NCBI GenBank assembly: GCA_902798825.1 | Contig: CADBYI010000012.1 | Coordinates: forward strand, 24,826 to 88,825 | DNA length: 64,000 nt | Origin: an uncultured Eubacteriales bacterium | GTDB taxonomy: Bacteria > Bacillota > Clostridia > Christensenellales > CAG-138 | Direction of reading: 5' to 3' | Part shown: positions 51,280 through 59,917 of the stretch, in pieces | How positions within the stretch are numbered: the stretch's first letter is position 1 | How the letters are laid out: every line of letters begins with the position of its first letter | The notes under the pieces: generated by a model | Databases searched by the model: none | The model's input: only the letters and a program-made list of their open reading frames with translations | What the model was told of the DNA's origin: nothing | Position numbers and translations under genes: made by a program

Positions 51280-52278
51280 TCATCGCAAACACTTCATAAA
51301 CGCTTCGGGCAGGGGCTCGGCCCCCGTGTACCACTGATACCCCGGCACCTGGACCTGCGGGGCCGTCAGCCGCACCACCTGCATATGCCAGATCACATGG
51401 GTGAAGATGTGCTCCCGCGTCACGATCTCCCAGGCCCCCACGGGCCGGACCCCCAGCTCGGTGAGGGCTTGGCCGATGTCCTCCCGGGAAAGGTGCCCCG
51501 GTCGGTTGGGCAGCTCGTAGAGCCCGGACAGCAGGCCCCGTTCGCCTCGGCGGCGGATGAGGAAGCTGTCCCCGCTTCTCACGGCGAACACGGTCAAATC
51601 CTCCTGCCGCTTGGGCTTCTTCTCCCCCCGGTTGGGAAATCTGTCCCAGGTGCCGTGCTTGGCCGCCCCGCACAGGGACGAAAGGGGGCAGCTGTGGCAC
51701 AGGGGGGATTTGGGCAGGCAGATGAGGGACCCCAGGTCCATGAACGCCTGGTTCAGATCCCCGGGCCGGCTGCCCATCCGGTCCCGGAGAAAGTCCGTCC
51801 ACCGGTCCCGGACCGGCTGGCGGGTCACGTCCGCCCCGTCCTCAAAGAGCCGGGCCAGGACCCGGAGCACGTTCCCGTCCACGGCGGGCTCCGGTTCACC
51901 GAAGGCGATGGAGGCGATGGCCCCGGCGGTATAGGGCCCCACGCCGGGGAGCTTTTTCAATTCTTCCGCGCTATCAGGAAACCGGCCCTCGTGTTCGTTC
52001 ACCACGGCCAGGGCGCACTTTTTCAGATTCCGGGCCCGGGAATAGTAGCCGAGGCCCTCCCACAGCTTCAGCAGCCGCTCCTCGTCGCAGGCGGCCAGGG
52101 CCTCCACCGTGGGCAATTCGTTCATGAACCGGCCGTAATAGGGGATCACCGCCGCGGCCCGGGTCTGTTGGAGCATGATCTCCGACACCAGCACCGCATA
52201 GGCGTCCCCGGTCCCCCGCCAGGGCAGGGTCCGTTTGTGGCGGTCGTACCACGCCATCAGGGCCGTTGTAAATTCCAT
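51280..52278 (-). CDS. mutY: A/G-specific adenine glycosylase MutY
   Basis: 332 residues from MEFTTALMAWYDRHKRTLPWRG; the upstream in-frame ATG lies inside the promoter. Helix-hairpin-helix LKKLPGVGPYTAGAIASIAFGEPEPAVDGNVLRVLARL with the catalytic Asp (VDGN), and earlier SEIMLQQTRAAAVIPYY. Iron-sulfur Cys set CLPKSPLCHSCPLSSLC. C-terminal NUDIX-like domain reading oxoG. It removes A opposite 8-oxoguanine. The -10 box ends just six bases before the ATG, so the message may be leaderless. Confidence 0.95.
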   Translation of the reverse strand: MEFTTALMAWYDRHKRTLPWRGTGDAYAVLVSEIMLQQTRAAAVIPYYGRFMNELPTVEALAACDEERLLKLWEGLGYYSRARNLKKCALAVVNEHEGRFPDSAEELKKLPGVGPYTAGAIASIAFGEPEPAVDGNVLRVLARLFEDGADVTRQPVRDRWTDFLRDRMGSRPGDLNQAFMDLGSLICLPKSPLCHSCPLSSLCGAAKHGTWDRFPNRGEKKPKRQEDLTVFAVRSGDSFLIRRRGERGLLSGLYELPNRPGHLSREDIGQALTELGVRPVGAWEIVTREHIFTHVIWHMQVVRLTAPQVQVPGYQWYTGAEPLPEAFMKCLR

Positions 52279-52284
52279 GAAAGC

Positions 52285-52290
52285 AGTATA
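52285..52290 (-). promoter_or_regulatory. -10 box of mutY, possibly leaderless
   Basis: TATACT on the minus strand (52290-52285), six bases before the ATG at 52278. A normal start seven bases after the -10 falls on the A of the ATG. The -35 region (TAGCAC at 17 bases) is poor. Confidence 0.5.
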
Positions 52291-52311
52291 CCACATCCCG
52301 GGGGAATGTGC

Positions 52312-52317
52312 TATACT
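52312..52317 (+). promoter_or_regulatory. -10 box of the UPF0340 gene
   Basis: TATACT 32 bases before the ATG at 52349, divergent from the mutY -10 by 21 bases. No good -35 seen. Confidence 0.45.
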
Positions 52318-52348
52318 GTAGCCATCACAAGATAAAGAAGGTGTAGAA

Positions 52349-52909
52349 ATGGATTTTGAGGCGATCAGTCAGCAGGCCCGGGAGGCCATGGACATTCTGC
52401 TTGCGGCGGCCAAGCCCAAGGCCGGGAGCCTGATGGTCCTGGGCTGCTCCACCAGCGAGACCGTGGGCAGCCGCATCGGCTCCAACTCCAGCGCCGACGC
52501 CGCACAGGCCATCCTGCGGGGCATCCTGCCCGCGGTGAAGGCGGCGGGGCTCATTTTGGCGGTCCAGGGCTGCGAGCACATCAACCGTTCCCTCTGTCTC
52601 GAACGGGCGGACGCGGATAAGCTGGGTCTCACGGAGGTGTGGGTGCGGCCCCACGCCCACGCCGGCGGCGCCTGCATCACGGCCTATTATGAGCAATGCC
52701 AGGACCCCGTCATGGTGGAGGGCCTTCAGGGCCGGGCCACCTTGGGCATGGACGTGGGCGACACCCTCATCGGTATGCATATGCGGCCCGTGGTGGTGCC
52801 GGTCCACTCTCCCCTGCGCCGGATCGGCGAGGCGAATCTGGTGCTGGCCTTCTCCCGCCCCCGCTATGTGGGCGGTCCCCGGGCCCAATACGTGCAGCAG
52901 ATTCGGTAG
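52349..52909 (+). CDS. UPF0340 / TIGR01440 family protein (YwlG-like)
   Basis: 186 residues, the family's normal length. Hallmarks: LMVLGCSTSETVGSRIGSNSS, LAVQGCEHINRSLCLER, VRPHAHAGGACITAYY, MDVGDTLIGMHMRPVVVPV and a C-terminal SRPRYVGGPRAQY. Conserved Cys and His hint at an enzyme, but its reaction is not known to me. AAGAAGG precedes the ATG. Single gene, divergent from mutY. Confidence 0.92.
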   Translation: MDFEAISQQAREAMDILLAAAKPKAGSLMVLGCSTSETVGSRIGSNSSADAAQAILRGILPAVKAAGLILAVQGCEHINRSLCLERADADKLGLTEVWVRPHAHAGGACITAYYEQCQDPVMVEGLQGRATLGMDVGDTLIGMHMRPVVVPVHSPLRRIGEANLVLAFSRPRYVGGPRAQYVQQIR

Positions 52910-52958
52910 GCGGCGGGAAATATATTATCCCAGCGGGCCTAAAAAACCCTTAAAACAT

Positions 52959-52987
52959 TTGCAATTCTGTAATCGAATAGGTATAAT
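52959..52987 (+). promoter_or_regulatory. strong promoter of the structured RNA / zinc-ribbon gene
   Basis: TTGCAA (52959-52964), 17 bases, perfect TATAAT (52982-52987). The RNA would start near 52994, eight bases before the closing helix of the structured region. Confidence 0.82.
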
Positions 52988-53001
52988 AACATTTGGTGCT
53001 C

Positions 53002-53203
53002 TTGTATGGGTCTGTGGTTGCAAGTCGAAGCCAGTCGCAGGCGAAACGATCCACGTAAGCGGGCAAAGGTCCCGTGAGCATGGTGCGGCTTAGAAGTAAG
53101 ACCAACCGGGAAACCGAGAGGGGCAGTAGTGGGGAGCCTTGAGGCTTAGGAGCGAACCCTCCTGTTGGCGAGTGTGGGGGCAAAGACCAGGTCAGCCATA
53201 CAA
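53002..53203 (+). ncRNA. structured leader or non-coding RNA of about 200 nt
   Basis: TTGTATGG (53002-53009) pairs perfectly with CCATACAA (53196-53203) and closes a 202-nt domain. Possible inner extensions are CTG/CAG and TGG/CCA. Inside are several small helices: CGGG with CCCG around 53060-53075; CGG-GAAA-CCG near 53108-53117; AGCC/GGCT near 53137-53148; AGGAG/CTCCT just after. The region is purine-rich, full of GNRA-like loops and has no credible coding frame. It has its own consensus promoter and lies 34 bases before a small zinc-ribbon gene with no terminator between. Size, a multi-helix junction and context bring raiA-type RNAs to mind, but I cannot confirm that. Confidence 0.62.
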
Positions 53204-53237
53204 ACGCATCGACAAAATACCAAAAGGGGAAAGTACA

Positions 53238-53519
53238 ATGTTCGAAGACAAAGTTTTGATCTGCAGGGATTGCGGCCGTGAGTTCGTTTTCACCGCCGGT
53301 GAGCAGGAATTCTACGCCGAGAAGGGCTTCCAGAACGAGCCCGTTCGCTGCAGAGAGTGCAGGTACAACCGCAAGAACGCTTCTCGCAACGAGAACCGCG
53401 AGATGTATGACGCCGTTTGCGCCGAGTGCGGTGCGCCCACCAAGGTGCCCTTCCTGCCCCGGAACGACAAGCCCATCTACTGCTCCGCCTGCTTCGCCAA
53501 GCATCGCGCCCAGAGATAA
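53238..53519 (+). CDS. small zinc-ribbon protein (CxxC-x17-CxxC type)
   Basis: 93 residues from MFEDKVLICRDCGREF; AAAAGGGGAAAG upstream fixes this ATG over the earlier frame, which lies in the RNA. Two zinc ribbons: ICRDCGREFVFTAGEQEFYAEKGFQNEPVRCRECR and AVCAECGAPTKVPFLPRNDKPIYCSACFAKH, each with two Cys pairs. The linker is basic (YNRKNASRNENREMYD). Probably nucleic-acid or ribosome associated; role unknown. Transcribed through the structured RNA. Codon use is less GC-biased than the neighbours, as in highly expressed genes. Confidence 0.88.
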   Translation: MFEDKVLICRDCGREFVFTAGEQEFYAEKGFQNEPVRCRECRYNRKNASRNENREMYDAVCAECGAPTKVPFLPRNDKPIYCSACFAKHRAQR

Positions 53520-53530
53520 GCAAGTCAATG

Positions 53531-53562
53531 AAAAGAGCCGTTCGGATGAACGGCTCTTTTTT
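53531..53562 (+). terminator. strong terminator of the zinc-ribbon gene
   Basis: AAAAGAGCCGTTC (53531-53543), GGAT, GAACGGCTCTTTT (53548-53560) and more T: a perfect 13-bp stem. Confidence 0.92.
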
Positions 53563-53605
53563 TTCGCAAATGTTCTGTCGCCTTTCCCGCCAGCCTTAGC
53601 CAGCC

Positions 53606-55948
53606 TTAGTACTTTGACCCGTAGCCCGGGTGAAGCAGCGGGTCGGAGGTGGAGGGCACCAGGCGGGAGTAGCCCCAGATCAGGGCGTCGGCCCAGGTCC
53701 GCTGGGTGCCGCCGGAGTGCCAGTTGACGTGCTCGCCCATGAACACCATGGCCGCCGAGGAGCCGCCGTCCAGGTTGTAGGCGATCTGGACCCCCTGGTC
53801 CGCGAAGACCTGGGCGAACTCTTCCAGCGTGTAGCCGAAGGCCCGGCGGGTGTCCCGGCCGTCGGACACGATGACGACGAAGTGGCCCGGCTCCACCATG
53901 CCCACGCCGCAGCGGGGGTTCTCCTTGAAGACCCTGTGCTTCCCCGCCTCGGGGTTCACCTGGCCGTTCTCCACCAGGATGGGGCCGAAGCTGTAGGAGG
54001 CCACCACGCCGGAATCCAGCAGCTCGAGGCCCGAGACCTCCCCGGGGTGATAGACCCGCATGGTGAGATCGTCGTACATGACCAGGGAGCTTTCCCCGGC
54101 GTTGTCGGCGTAGAGGACCCCGTTGCGGATCAGAATGCCCTTGAAGGACAGGTCCGCGTTGTTGATGTTGTCCCCGGTGATGGCCAGCACCGCCCGGTTG
54201 TTCCGGGCCAGGCGCCAGGGGGGCTCGATGGCCATGGCGGTTTCAAAGCGGGCGGACACGGCGGAGCGGAAGCTGTTCACCTTTCGCATGCGCACGTGGG
54301 CGATATACTTGCAGTAGGGATGGTTCTGCTTCTCCCGGGTGATCTGCCGATCGATGATGACGGACAGGATGTCGGAGCGATACTCCCAGTGGCCCTGGTC
54401 ATAGTCGGACACCACCACCTCCGCCGGCTCCCCCTCCTGCCGAAAATAGGTGTCGAAGGGGGCATAGGTGGGCGTGGGAGACGGGGTGGCCGTGGGCTCA
54501 GGCGTGGGGGTTGGCGCGGCCGTGGGCGTGGGCGTGGCCGTGGGCGCCGGGGTGGGCGTGGGCACCCGGGTGGGCCCGGGGGTATAGGTGGGCTTGGACC
54601 GCAGGACGGTGGCCCCCGGGGTGGGGGTCGCCGTGGGCGTGGGCGACGGGGTGGCCGTGGGCGTGGGCGTGGGCGTCGGCTCCGGTGTGGGGGTGGCCGT
54701 GGGGGTCGGCGTGGCCGTAGGCGTGGGCGTCGGCTCCGGCGAGGGCGTTGGCGTCGGGGTGAACGTGGGCAGGGGCGTGGGCCCGGGGGTGGGCCCCGGC
54801 GTGGGCGCCTGGTAGGAAAGGAGCTTTCCCGTGTCCAGGTGTTCGAATAGGTCGTCGCACCGTTCGTCCGCCCCCACCGTGGTATAGGCCAGGGTGAACC
54901 GGGGCGCGGCGGGGATCACGGTGTTGAAGGAGGCCTCGGACCGATACTGCTCGTAGGCCCGCTGGGCCACGTCCGCGGCGGAGTAGCCCCCGTAGACAGC
55001 CAGGGGCGCCGCGCCGTCCACAACGGTCAGGCCCTCGGCGGAGAGATGATAGAGCTTTTGCAGGGCCAGATGCTTGGTGGCGTTCTTCTTCAGCAGGGAA
55101 TCCAGCACCAGCTGGCCCGTGAAGGGGGTCCGGACCCGGGAGAAGCTGTCCTTGGGGTCGCAGGTCACCACCACCTTGGGCCGGTAGGCCTCCAGAAGCT
55201 CCACCAGGGTCTTCTGCAGCTGGTTGGCCCGCCACATGCTGGGGAGCTTTTCATAGCACCAGGTCAGATGGTCCTCCTTTTGCAAAAAGATGGGGATCAC
55301 GTCGAGGCCCAGGGCGGCGAGGGCTTCATAGGCCTCCTGGACCTGGTTGCCGTCGTCCCGGCCGATGTAGACCACCGCGGTCCTGATCCCGTGCTCCCCC
55401 GCATACAGGGGCAGCAGGCCGCCCATCAGATCCAGCTCGTCGCTGACGCCGGAGAGGATCAGCATAAGGTCCACTTCCTCCGTCCGGGTGAGGCAGGCGG
55501 GGGTCTGCCCCAGGGGCAGCACCTTCAGCTCGCACAGGCTGGCCATGGACCGGCGGGCGGTGGTGATGACGATCCGCTGCGCGCCGGGGACGGATAAAAA
55601 CTGGCGATAGGGAACGGAATCGAAGTCGTTTTCAAACAGCATCGCCCCGTCCCGGTCGAAGAGGCGGATGTTCACCTGATACTTCACGTCGAACCATTGG
55701 AGCAGCACCCCCTCCGCCGTCTCGGTCCATTCCGCCGTCAGGCTTTGGCCGGAGGTCAGGGTGAGCCGGGTCCTGGGGTCCTGGTCCCACAGATGGAAAG
55801 CGGCCGCCTCCCGCCCCTCGGGCACCGTGGCGGTGTACAGGGGGGCCGCCGGGTCCGTCAGAGCCGCGGTCGACAGGGCCGCGCCGGGCAGGGCCACGCC
55901 CAGGGCCAGGGCCAGCAGAAGGATGAAGATGATGGTTCGTTTCGTCAT
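53606..55948 (-). CDS. secreted protein: degenerate PIG-L-like domain, TP linker, NAGPA-type phosphodiester glycosidase
   Basis: 780 residues from [17 protein letters not shown] (AGGAAAG upstream); a leader frame to 56059 crosses the promoter. After the signal peptide comes a beta-rich domain, then a region resembling PIG-L deacetylases ([23 protein letters not shown], about 170-350) in which the zinc motif HPDDE is lost (GVSDE here). A Thr/Pro repeat linker (TPTPTAT, about 395-515) follows. The C-terminal domain is NAGPA/DUF2233-like: [29 protein letters not shown] and [23 protein letters not shown] enzymes cut GlcNAc-phosphate diesters. Target here probably a wall or surface polymer. Divergent from a second gene with the same C-terminal domain. 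Confidence 0.85.
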   Translation of the reverse strand: MTKRTIIFILLLALALGVALPGAALSTAALTDPAAPLYTATVPEGREAAAFHLWDQDPRTRLTLTSGQSLTAEWTETAEGVLLQWFDVKYQVNIRLFDRDGAMLFENDFDSVPYRQFLSVPGAQRIVITTARRSMASLCELKVLPLGQTPACLTRTEEVDLMLILSGVSDELDLMGGLLPLYAGEHGIRTAVVYIGRDDGNQVQEAYEALAALGLDVIPIFLQKEDHLTWCYEKLPSMWRANQLQKTLVELLEAYRPKVVVTCDPKDSFSRVRTPFTGQLVLDSLLKKNATKHLALQKLYHLSAEGLTVVDGAAPLAVYGGYSAADVAQRAYEQYRSEASFNTVIPAAPRFTLAYTTVGADERCDDLFEHLDTGKLLSYQAPTPGPTPGPTPLPTFTPTPTPSPEPTPTPTATPTPTATPTPEPTPTPTPTATPSPTPTATPTPGATVLRSKPTYTPGPTRVPTPTPAPTATPTPTAAPTPTPEPTATPSPTPTYAPFDTYFRQEGEPAEVVVSDYDQGHWEYRSDILSVIIDRQITREKQNHPYCKYIAHVRMRKVNSFRSAVSARFETAMAIEPPWRLARNNRAVLAITGDNINNADLSFKGILIRNGVLYADNAGESSLVMYDDLTMRVYHPGEVSGLELLDSGVVASYSFGPILVENGQVNPEAGKHRVFKENPRCGVGMVEPGHFVVIVSDGRDTRRAFGYTLEEFAQVFADQGVQIAYNLDGGSSAAMVFMGEHVNWHSGGTQRTWADALIWGYSRLVPSTSDPLLHPGYGSKY

Positions 55949-56023
55949 GGCTTTCCTTACGCAATGCTGTGGTCGGAAGAAGGGGCCGCCGGAGGCAAAA
56001 AAACCGATCCACGATTTGTCAGC

Positions 56024-56053
56024 AGTATACCATTTTTTGACAGGATGAATCAA
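56024..56053 (-). promoter_or_regulatory. promoter of the PIG-L-like/NAGPA gene
   Basis: Minus strand: TTGATT (56053-56048), 18 bases, TATACT (56029-56024). About 70 bases of leader follow. Confidence 0.62.
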
Positions 56054-56060
56054 GAGCATA

Positions 56061-56090
56061 TTGACATTTTTGCGGGGGCTCCCTTACAAT
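56061..56090 (+). promoter_or_regulatory. promoter of the RCC1-like/NAGPA gene, nearly leaderless
   Basis: TTGACA (56061-56066), 18 bases, TACAAT (56085-56090). The ATG is at 56100, only nine bases past the -10, leaving a leader of about two bases and no ribosome site. Confidence 0.68.
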
Positions 56091-56099
56091 GGCCTTGCT

Positions 56100-58475
56100 A
56101 TGAAAAAAACCGTTCTGCGCGGGATACTTTTATCCCTTCTCCTGGCCCTGGCGGCGGCCGGGTTCCTCCTGTATCGGGCGCAAAGCCGCCTGGAGGGGCT
56201 GCAGGCCCAGGCCGACAGCCTGTTGGAACAAAAAAACTATGGGGCGGCCATGACCGCCTATGGGCAGCTGCTGCAGCGGACCCCCCTCAGCTTCTTCGGC
56301 GGGGACCGGCCCTTCGTCATTCGGGGGGCGGCAGGGGTCCTTTCCTGCGGGTCCGCCCTGCTGGACACCCCGGAGGGGGCGGCGCTTCTGGCGGCGGAGG
56401 GGACCGTCTCCGACCTTCTCTCCCTGGCCACGAACCCGGCCGTGCCCGCCGGCTTTTCGGCGGAGCTGACGGCCCTTTCGGACCGGGCCAGGGGTCAGCT
56501 GCTTGAGGCGGAGGAGCAGGCCCGTCGGGCGGCGGAAGCGCAGGCCGCGGCGGAGGCCGAGGCCCGGCGGCGGCAGGCCCTGCTGGAGGAGGCCCTGCAG
56601 GCCCGGTCGGAGGGACGGCTGGAGGAGGCGCTGGCCCTGCTGCAGGATTCCGGTCTTCAGCCGGAGCTGATCCCCGAAATCGAAACGGAGATGGAAACGG
56701 CCCGGGACCGGGCCCTGGCGGCGGAGGCCCGGACCGCGTTGGAGGGGCTGCGCCTTTCGGACGCCCTGTCCCTTGCGGAACAGGTGAAGGACCCTGACGC
56801 CCGGACCGCCCTCCGGCAGGAGCTGGAAAACAGCTGGCGGCAGATGGCCGAGCAGATGCGCAATATATATAGGAACAAACTGTGGGCCGGCGCCTGGTAC
56901 ACCCTGGCCCTGGGGGAGGCTCCCCTGCTGACGGGGGACAGGCGCTACGAGGGTTTGGCGAGCCAGCTCGCGGGGGCGGACGCGGTGATCGGCGGGGCCT
57001 TCGGCTGGATGAAGCTGTCCGGCGGACGGGTGGATCTGGTGGGGGATACCCTGGGCGCCACCGACGCCGCCCAGGCGATCATGGACGCCCGGGACGGGGC
57101 CCTGGGCTGGAACCACGGTTTGATCCTCCACGGCGACGGCACCGTGACCCACCTTGGAAACGACACCTACGGCCGGGCCGGGGCGGCGGAGTGGACCGGC
57201 ATCACACAGGTGGCCGCCGGCGGGTTTCACAGCCTGGGGCTCACGAAGGACGGCACGGTGGTGGCCGCGGGCCTGGACCTGGACGGCCAGTGCCAGGTGG
57301 GCGAATGGACGGGGGTGGTCGCCCTCGCCGCGGGGCTTCGCCATTCCGTGGCCCTGACCGCCGACGGGCGGGTGCTGGCCTGCGGGGACGACAGCTGCGG
57401 CCAGTGCGACGTGGCCGATTGGGAGAACGTGGTGGACGTGCGCTGCGGGGCCAACTTCACCCTGGGCCTCACCGCCGAGGGAAAGCTTTTGGCCACGGGG
57501 GACAACGGCTGCGGCCAGTGCGACGTGGCCGACTGGGAGAACGTGATCGCCTTCGACGGGGGCCTGTGGCACACGGCGGCCCTGCTTCAGGACGGCCGCG
57601 TGGTGACGGCTGGCGCCGGAAGCCACGACCAGCGGGCCCTTCAGGGGACGGCCCTCTTCGGCACGGGGAGCGACCAGCCCCCCGCCCCGGCCGATGCCCC
57701 GGCTGAGGCCCAGGCGGAGACGGAATTTGTCTATACCGGGGACCAGATCGACGGGCCCTGGCTCTATTACAACGGCGACGGGGCCGTGATCGTGTCCTTC
57801 GACGAGGACACGGGCCGGCTCAAGGCCACCCGGGCGGATCTGATCTGCACCTGGGGCCATCCCCCCGTGGGCATATTGGCCGGGGGCGGCGACACCCCCA
57901 AGGATCGGACGCGGGCCACCCGGCTGGCGTGGCAGAATCGGGCGGTCTTCGCCCTCACCGGGGACTATTACACCATGCACCGCAACGCCAAGGGCATCCT
58001 GATCCGCCGGGGCAAGCTTCTGCGGGACAAGGCGAAGACCCTGGGCTGCGCCTTCTTCCCCGACGGGTCGTTCCGGCTGGTGAACCCCGCCGAAACCGAT
58101 GGGGAACAGCTCCTTTCCCAGGGCATCCGGGACGCCTGGGTGTTCGGCCCCGTGCTCATCGCCGGGGGGGAGCTGCAAAACTTCAGCCGCCATTCCCTGG
58201 CCCGAAACGGGGAGATCACCATGCGGACCGTGCTGGCCACCTTCTGCCCCTATCACCATCTGGCCGCCGCCTATGGGTTCACCTCCCTCAAGCAGGTGGC
58301 CGAGGATCTGATGGCCTGCCACGTGGAGGAAGCCTACAACCTGGACGGGGGCCGGTCCAGCATGATGGTCTTCATGGGGGAGATCGTGAACAAGACCGCC
58401 TTCACCAAGGAGGGCTGGCGGGGCCTCAGGGACATGGTGGGCTTTTTGACCAGCGATCTGGTGCCCAAGTCCTGA
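56100..58475 (+). CDS. secreted protein: coiled-coil, RCC1-like propeller, NAGPA-type phosphodiester glycosidase
   Basis: 791 residues. Start MKKTVLRGILLSLLLALAAAGFLLY (signal anchor). A helical Ala/Glu-rich region (about 40-275, EAEEQARRAAEAQAAAEAEARRRQ) is followed by RCC1-like repeats (about 335-540): VAAGGFHSLGLTKDGTVVAAG, LAAGLRHSVALTADGRVLACG, VRCGANFTLGLTAEGKLLATG. Two of these share the insert CGQCDVADWENV. The C-terminal domain repeats the NAGPA/DUF2233 plan (FALTGDYYTMHRNAKGILIRRGKLL, EEAYNLDGGRSSMMVFMGE). Propellers usually bind a partner or sugar. Paired divergently with the gene at 53606, so the two may act on one surface polymer. Confidence 0.85.
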   Translation: MKKTVLRGILLSLLLALAAAGFLLYRAQSRLEGLQAQADSLLEQKNYGAAMTAYGQLLQRTPLSFFGGDRPFVIRGAAGVLSCGSALLDTPEGAALLAAEGTVSDLLSLATNPAVPAGFSAELTALSDRARGQLLEAEEQARRAAEAQAAAEAEARRRQALLEEALQARSEGRLEEALALLQDSGLQPELIPEIETEMETARDRALAAEARTALEGLRLSDALSLAEQVKDPDARTALRQELENSWRQMAEQMRNIYRNKLWAGAWYTLALGEAPLLTGDRRYEGLASQLAGADAVIGGAFGWMKLSGGRVDLVGDTLGATDAAQAIMDARDGALGWNHGLILHGDGTVTHLGNDTYGRAGAAEWTGITQVAAGGFHSLGLTKDGTVVAAGLDLDGQCQVGEWTGVVALAAGLRHSVALTADGRVLACGDDSCGQCDVADWENVVDVRCGANFTLGLTAEGKLLATGDNGCGQCDVADWENVIAFDGGLWHTAALLQDGRVVTAGAGSHDQRALQGTALFGTGSDQPPAPADAPAEAQAETEFVYTGDQIDGPWLYYNGDGAVIVSFDEDTGRLKATRADLICTWGHPPVGILAGGGDTPKDRTRATRLAWQNRAVFALTGDYYTMHRNAKGILIRRGKLLRDKAKTLGCAFFPDGSFRLVNPAETDGEQLLSQGIRDAWVFGPVLIAGGELQNFSRHSLARNGEITMRTVLATFCPYHHLAAAYGFTSLKQVAEDLMACHVEEAYNLDGGRSSMMVFMGEIVNKTAFTKEGWRGLRDMVGFLTSDLVPKS

Positions 58476-58482
58476 CGCCCCC

Positions 58483-58511
58483 TTGACAATCGAACGGCCA
58501 GGGGATAGAGT
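58483..58511 (+). promoter_or_regulatory. promoter of the second MATE gene
   Basis: TTGACA (58483-58488), 17 bases, TAGAGT (58506-58511). Confidence 0.6.
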
Positions 58512-58540
58512 AAGCACCGCTGTCGGGAGGGTATGAACAT

Positions 58541-59917
58541 ATGCAGACGCACATGCGAAACGATCTTATGGAGGGGCCCATCGTCAAAAAGCTGGTGGGC
58601 TTCTTTTTGCCCATCGCCGCGGGGACGCTGTTTCAGCAGCTCTACAACGCGGTGGACGCCTTCGTGGTGGGCAAGTTCGTGGGCACCGAGGCCCTGGCCG
58701 CCGTGGGCGGCAGCCCCGCCATATTGAGCAACCTGATCATCGGCTTCTTCGTGGCCCTGACCGGCGGCGCGGCGGTGGTCATCGCCCAGCTCTACGGGGC
58801 CCAGGAGTACGACCGGGTGTCCAGGGCCATGGGGGTCAGCTACCGGCTGTGCATCTGGCTGGGCCTGGGCATGGGGGCGGCGGTGTGCCTGTTCTCCCCC
58901 CAGCTGCTGCGGCTGCTCAAGACCCCGGCGGAAACCTTCGACCAGGCCCTGCTCTACCAGCGCATCTACTTTTTGGGGGCCGTATTCCTGCTCTTGTTCA
59001 ACATGGGCTCCGGCATTTTGCGCTCCATCGGCGACGCCCGGTTCCCCTTCGTGTGCCTGTTCGTGGGCTGCGGGCTGAACATCGTGCTGGACGTGGTCTT
59101 CGTCATCCTGTTTTCCTGGGGGGTCATGGGCGTGGCCGTGGCCACGGTCCTTTCCCAGGCCGTGGCGGCCCTGCTGGTGACGGGAAAGCTCCTGGCCCTC
59201 AAGGGGCCCTTCCGGCTGCGGATTCGAAGCAAGGGGGACAGGAACCTGCTCAAGCGGATGCTGCGCATCGGCATCCCCTCGGGGGTGCAAAGCTCCATGT
59301 ACGGCCTTTCGAACCTGCTGCTGCAGGTGGGCGTCAACACCCTGGGCACGGTGACCGTGGCCTCCTGGGCCATGTCGGGAAAGGTGGACGGGGCCTTCTG
59401 GGCCATCACCAGCGCCTTTGGCACCGCCCTCACCACCTTCGTGGGCCAGAACTACGGGGCCGGGAAGCTGGACCGGGTCCGGGCCTCGGCCCGAAAGAGC
59501 ATGGCGCTCATGGGGGTCCTGACCCTGTCCATCAGCGGCATGCTGCTGCTTCTGGGCCGGCCCCTGCTGCATCTGCTCACCGACGATCCCGCCGTCATCG
59601 ACACCACCTGGTATATCATTTTGCTGTTCGTGCCCTTCTACATCCTCTGGGTGCCCATCGAGGTCCTCTCCGGGGTGCTTCGGGGCGTGGGCGATGTGCT
59701 GACCCCCTCCCTGATCCTGGCGGGGGGCATATGCGGGTTCCGGATCCTCTGGCTGTTCACGGCCTTCCGGCTCTCGCCGGTGCTGCTGACCCTCTGCGTC
59801 TGCTACCCCCTGTCCTGGGTGGTGACGGACGTGGCCATCTATCTTTACTTCCGCCACAGCCCCGTCATGACCGACGCCGCGCGCCTCATCGACGGGGATG
59901 CGGGAGGCGCCTCATGA
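58541..59917 (+). CDS. MATE-family efflux transporter
   Basis: 458 residues, twelve spans. MEGPIVKKLVGFFLPIAAGTLFQQLYNAVDAFVVGKFVGTEALAAVGGSPA is the canonical start of the DinF-like subgroup. FNMGSGILRSIGDARFPF and GIPSGVQSSMYGLSNLLLQVGVN mark the two halves. Same subgroup as the gene at 36401 but only moderately similar, so this is not a recent copy. GGGAGGGT precedes the ATG. It overlaps the hydrolase by four bases (ATGA), so the pair is co-translated. Confidence 0.92.
   Translation: MQTHMRNDLMEGPIVKKLVGFFLPIAAGTLFQQLYNAVDAFVVGKFVGTEALAAVGGSPAILSNLIIGFFVALTGGAAVVIAQLYGAQEYDRVSRAMGVSYRLCIWLGLGMGAAVCLFSPQLLRLLKTPAETFDQALLYQRIYFLGAVFLLLFNMGSGILRSIGDARFPFVCLFVGCGLNIVLDVVFVILFSWGVMGVAVATVLSQAVAALLVTGKLLALKGPFRLRIRSKGDRNLLKRMLRIGIPSGVQSSMYGLSNLLLQVGVNTLGTVTVASWAMSGKVDGAFWAITSAFGTALTTFVGQNYGAGKLDRVRASARKSMALMGVLTLSISGMLLLLGRPLLHLLTDDPAVIDTTWYIILLFVPFYILWVPIEVLSGVLRGVGDVLTPSLILAGGICGFRILWLFTAFRLSPVLLTLCVCYPLSWVVTDVAIYLYFRHSPVMTDAARLIDGDAGGAS

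Noticed and set aside
52994..53205. SRP RNA, tmRNA or RNase P for the 200-nt RNA
   Set aside because: No GGAAGG/AGCAG SRP loop, no tag-peptide frame or CCA end, and no RNase P core motifs.
54498..55235. Frame over the Thr/Pro linker in another phase
   Set aside because: A shadow of the TPTPTAT repeats; the real frame continues into the NAGPA domain.
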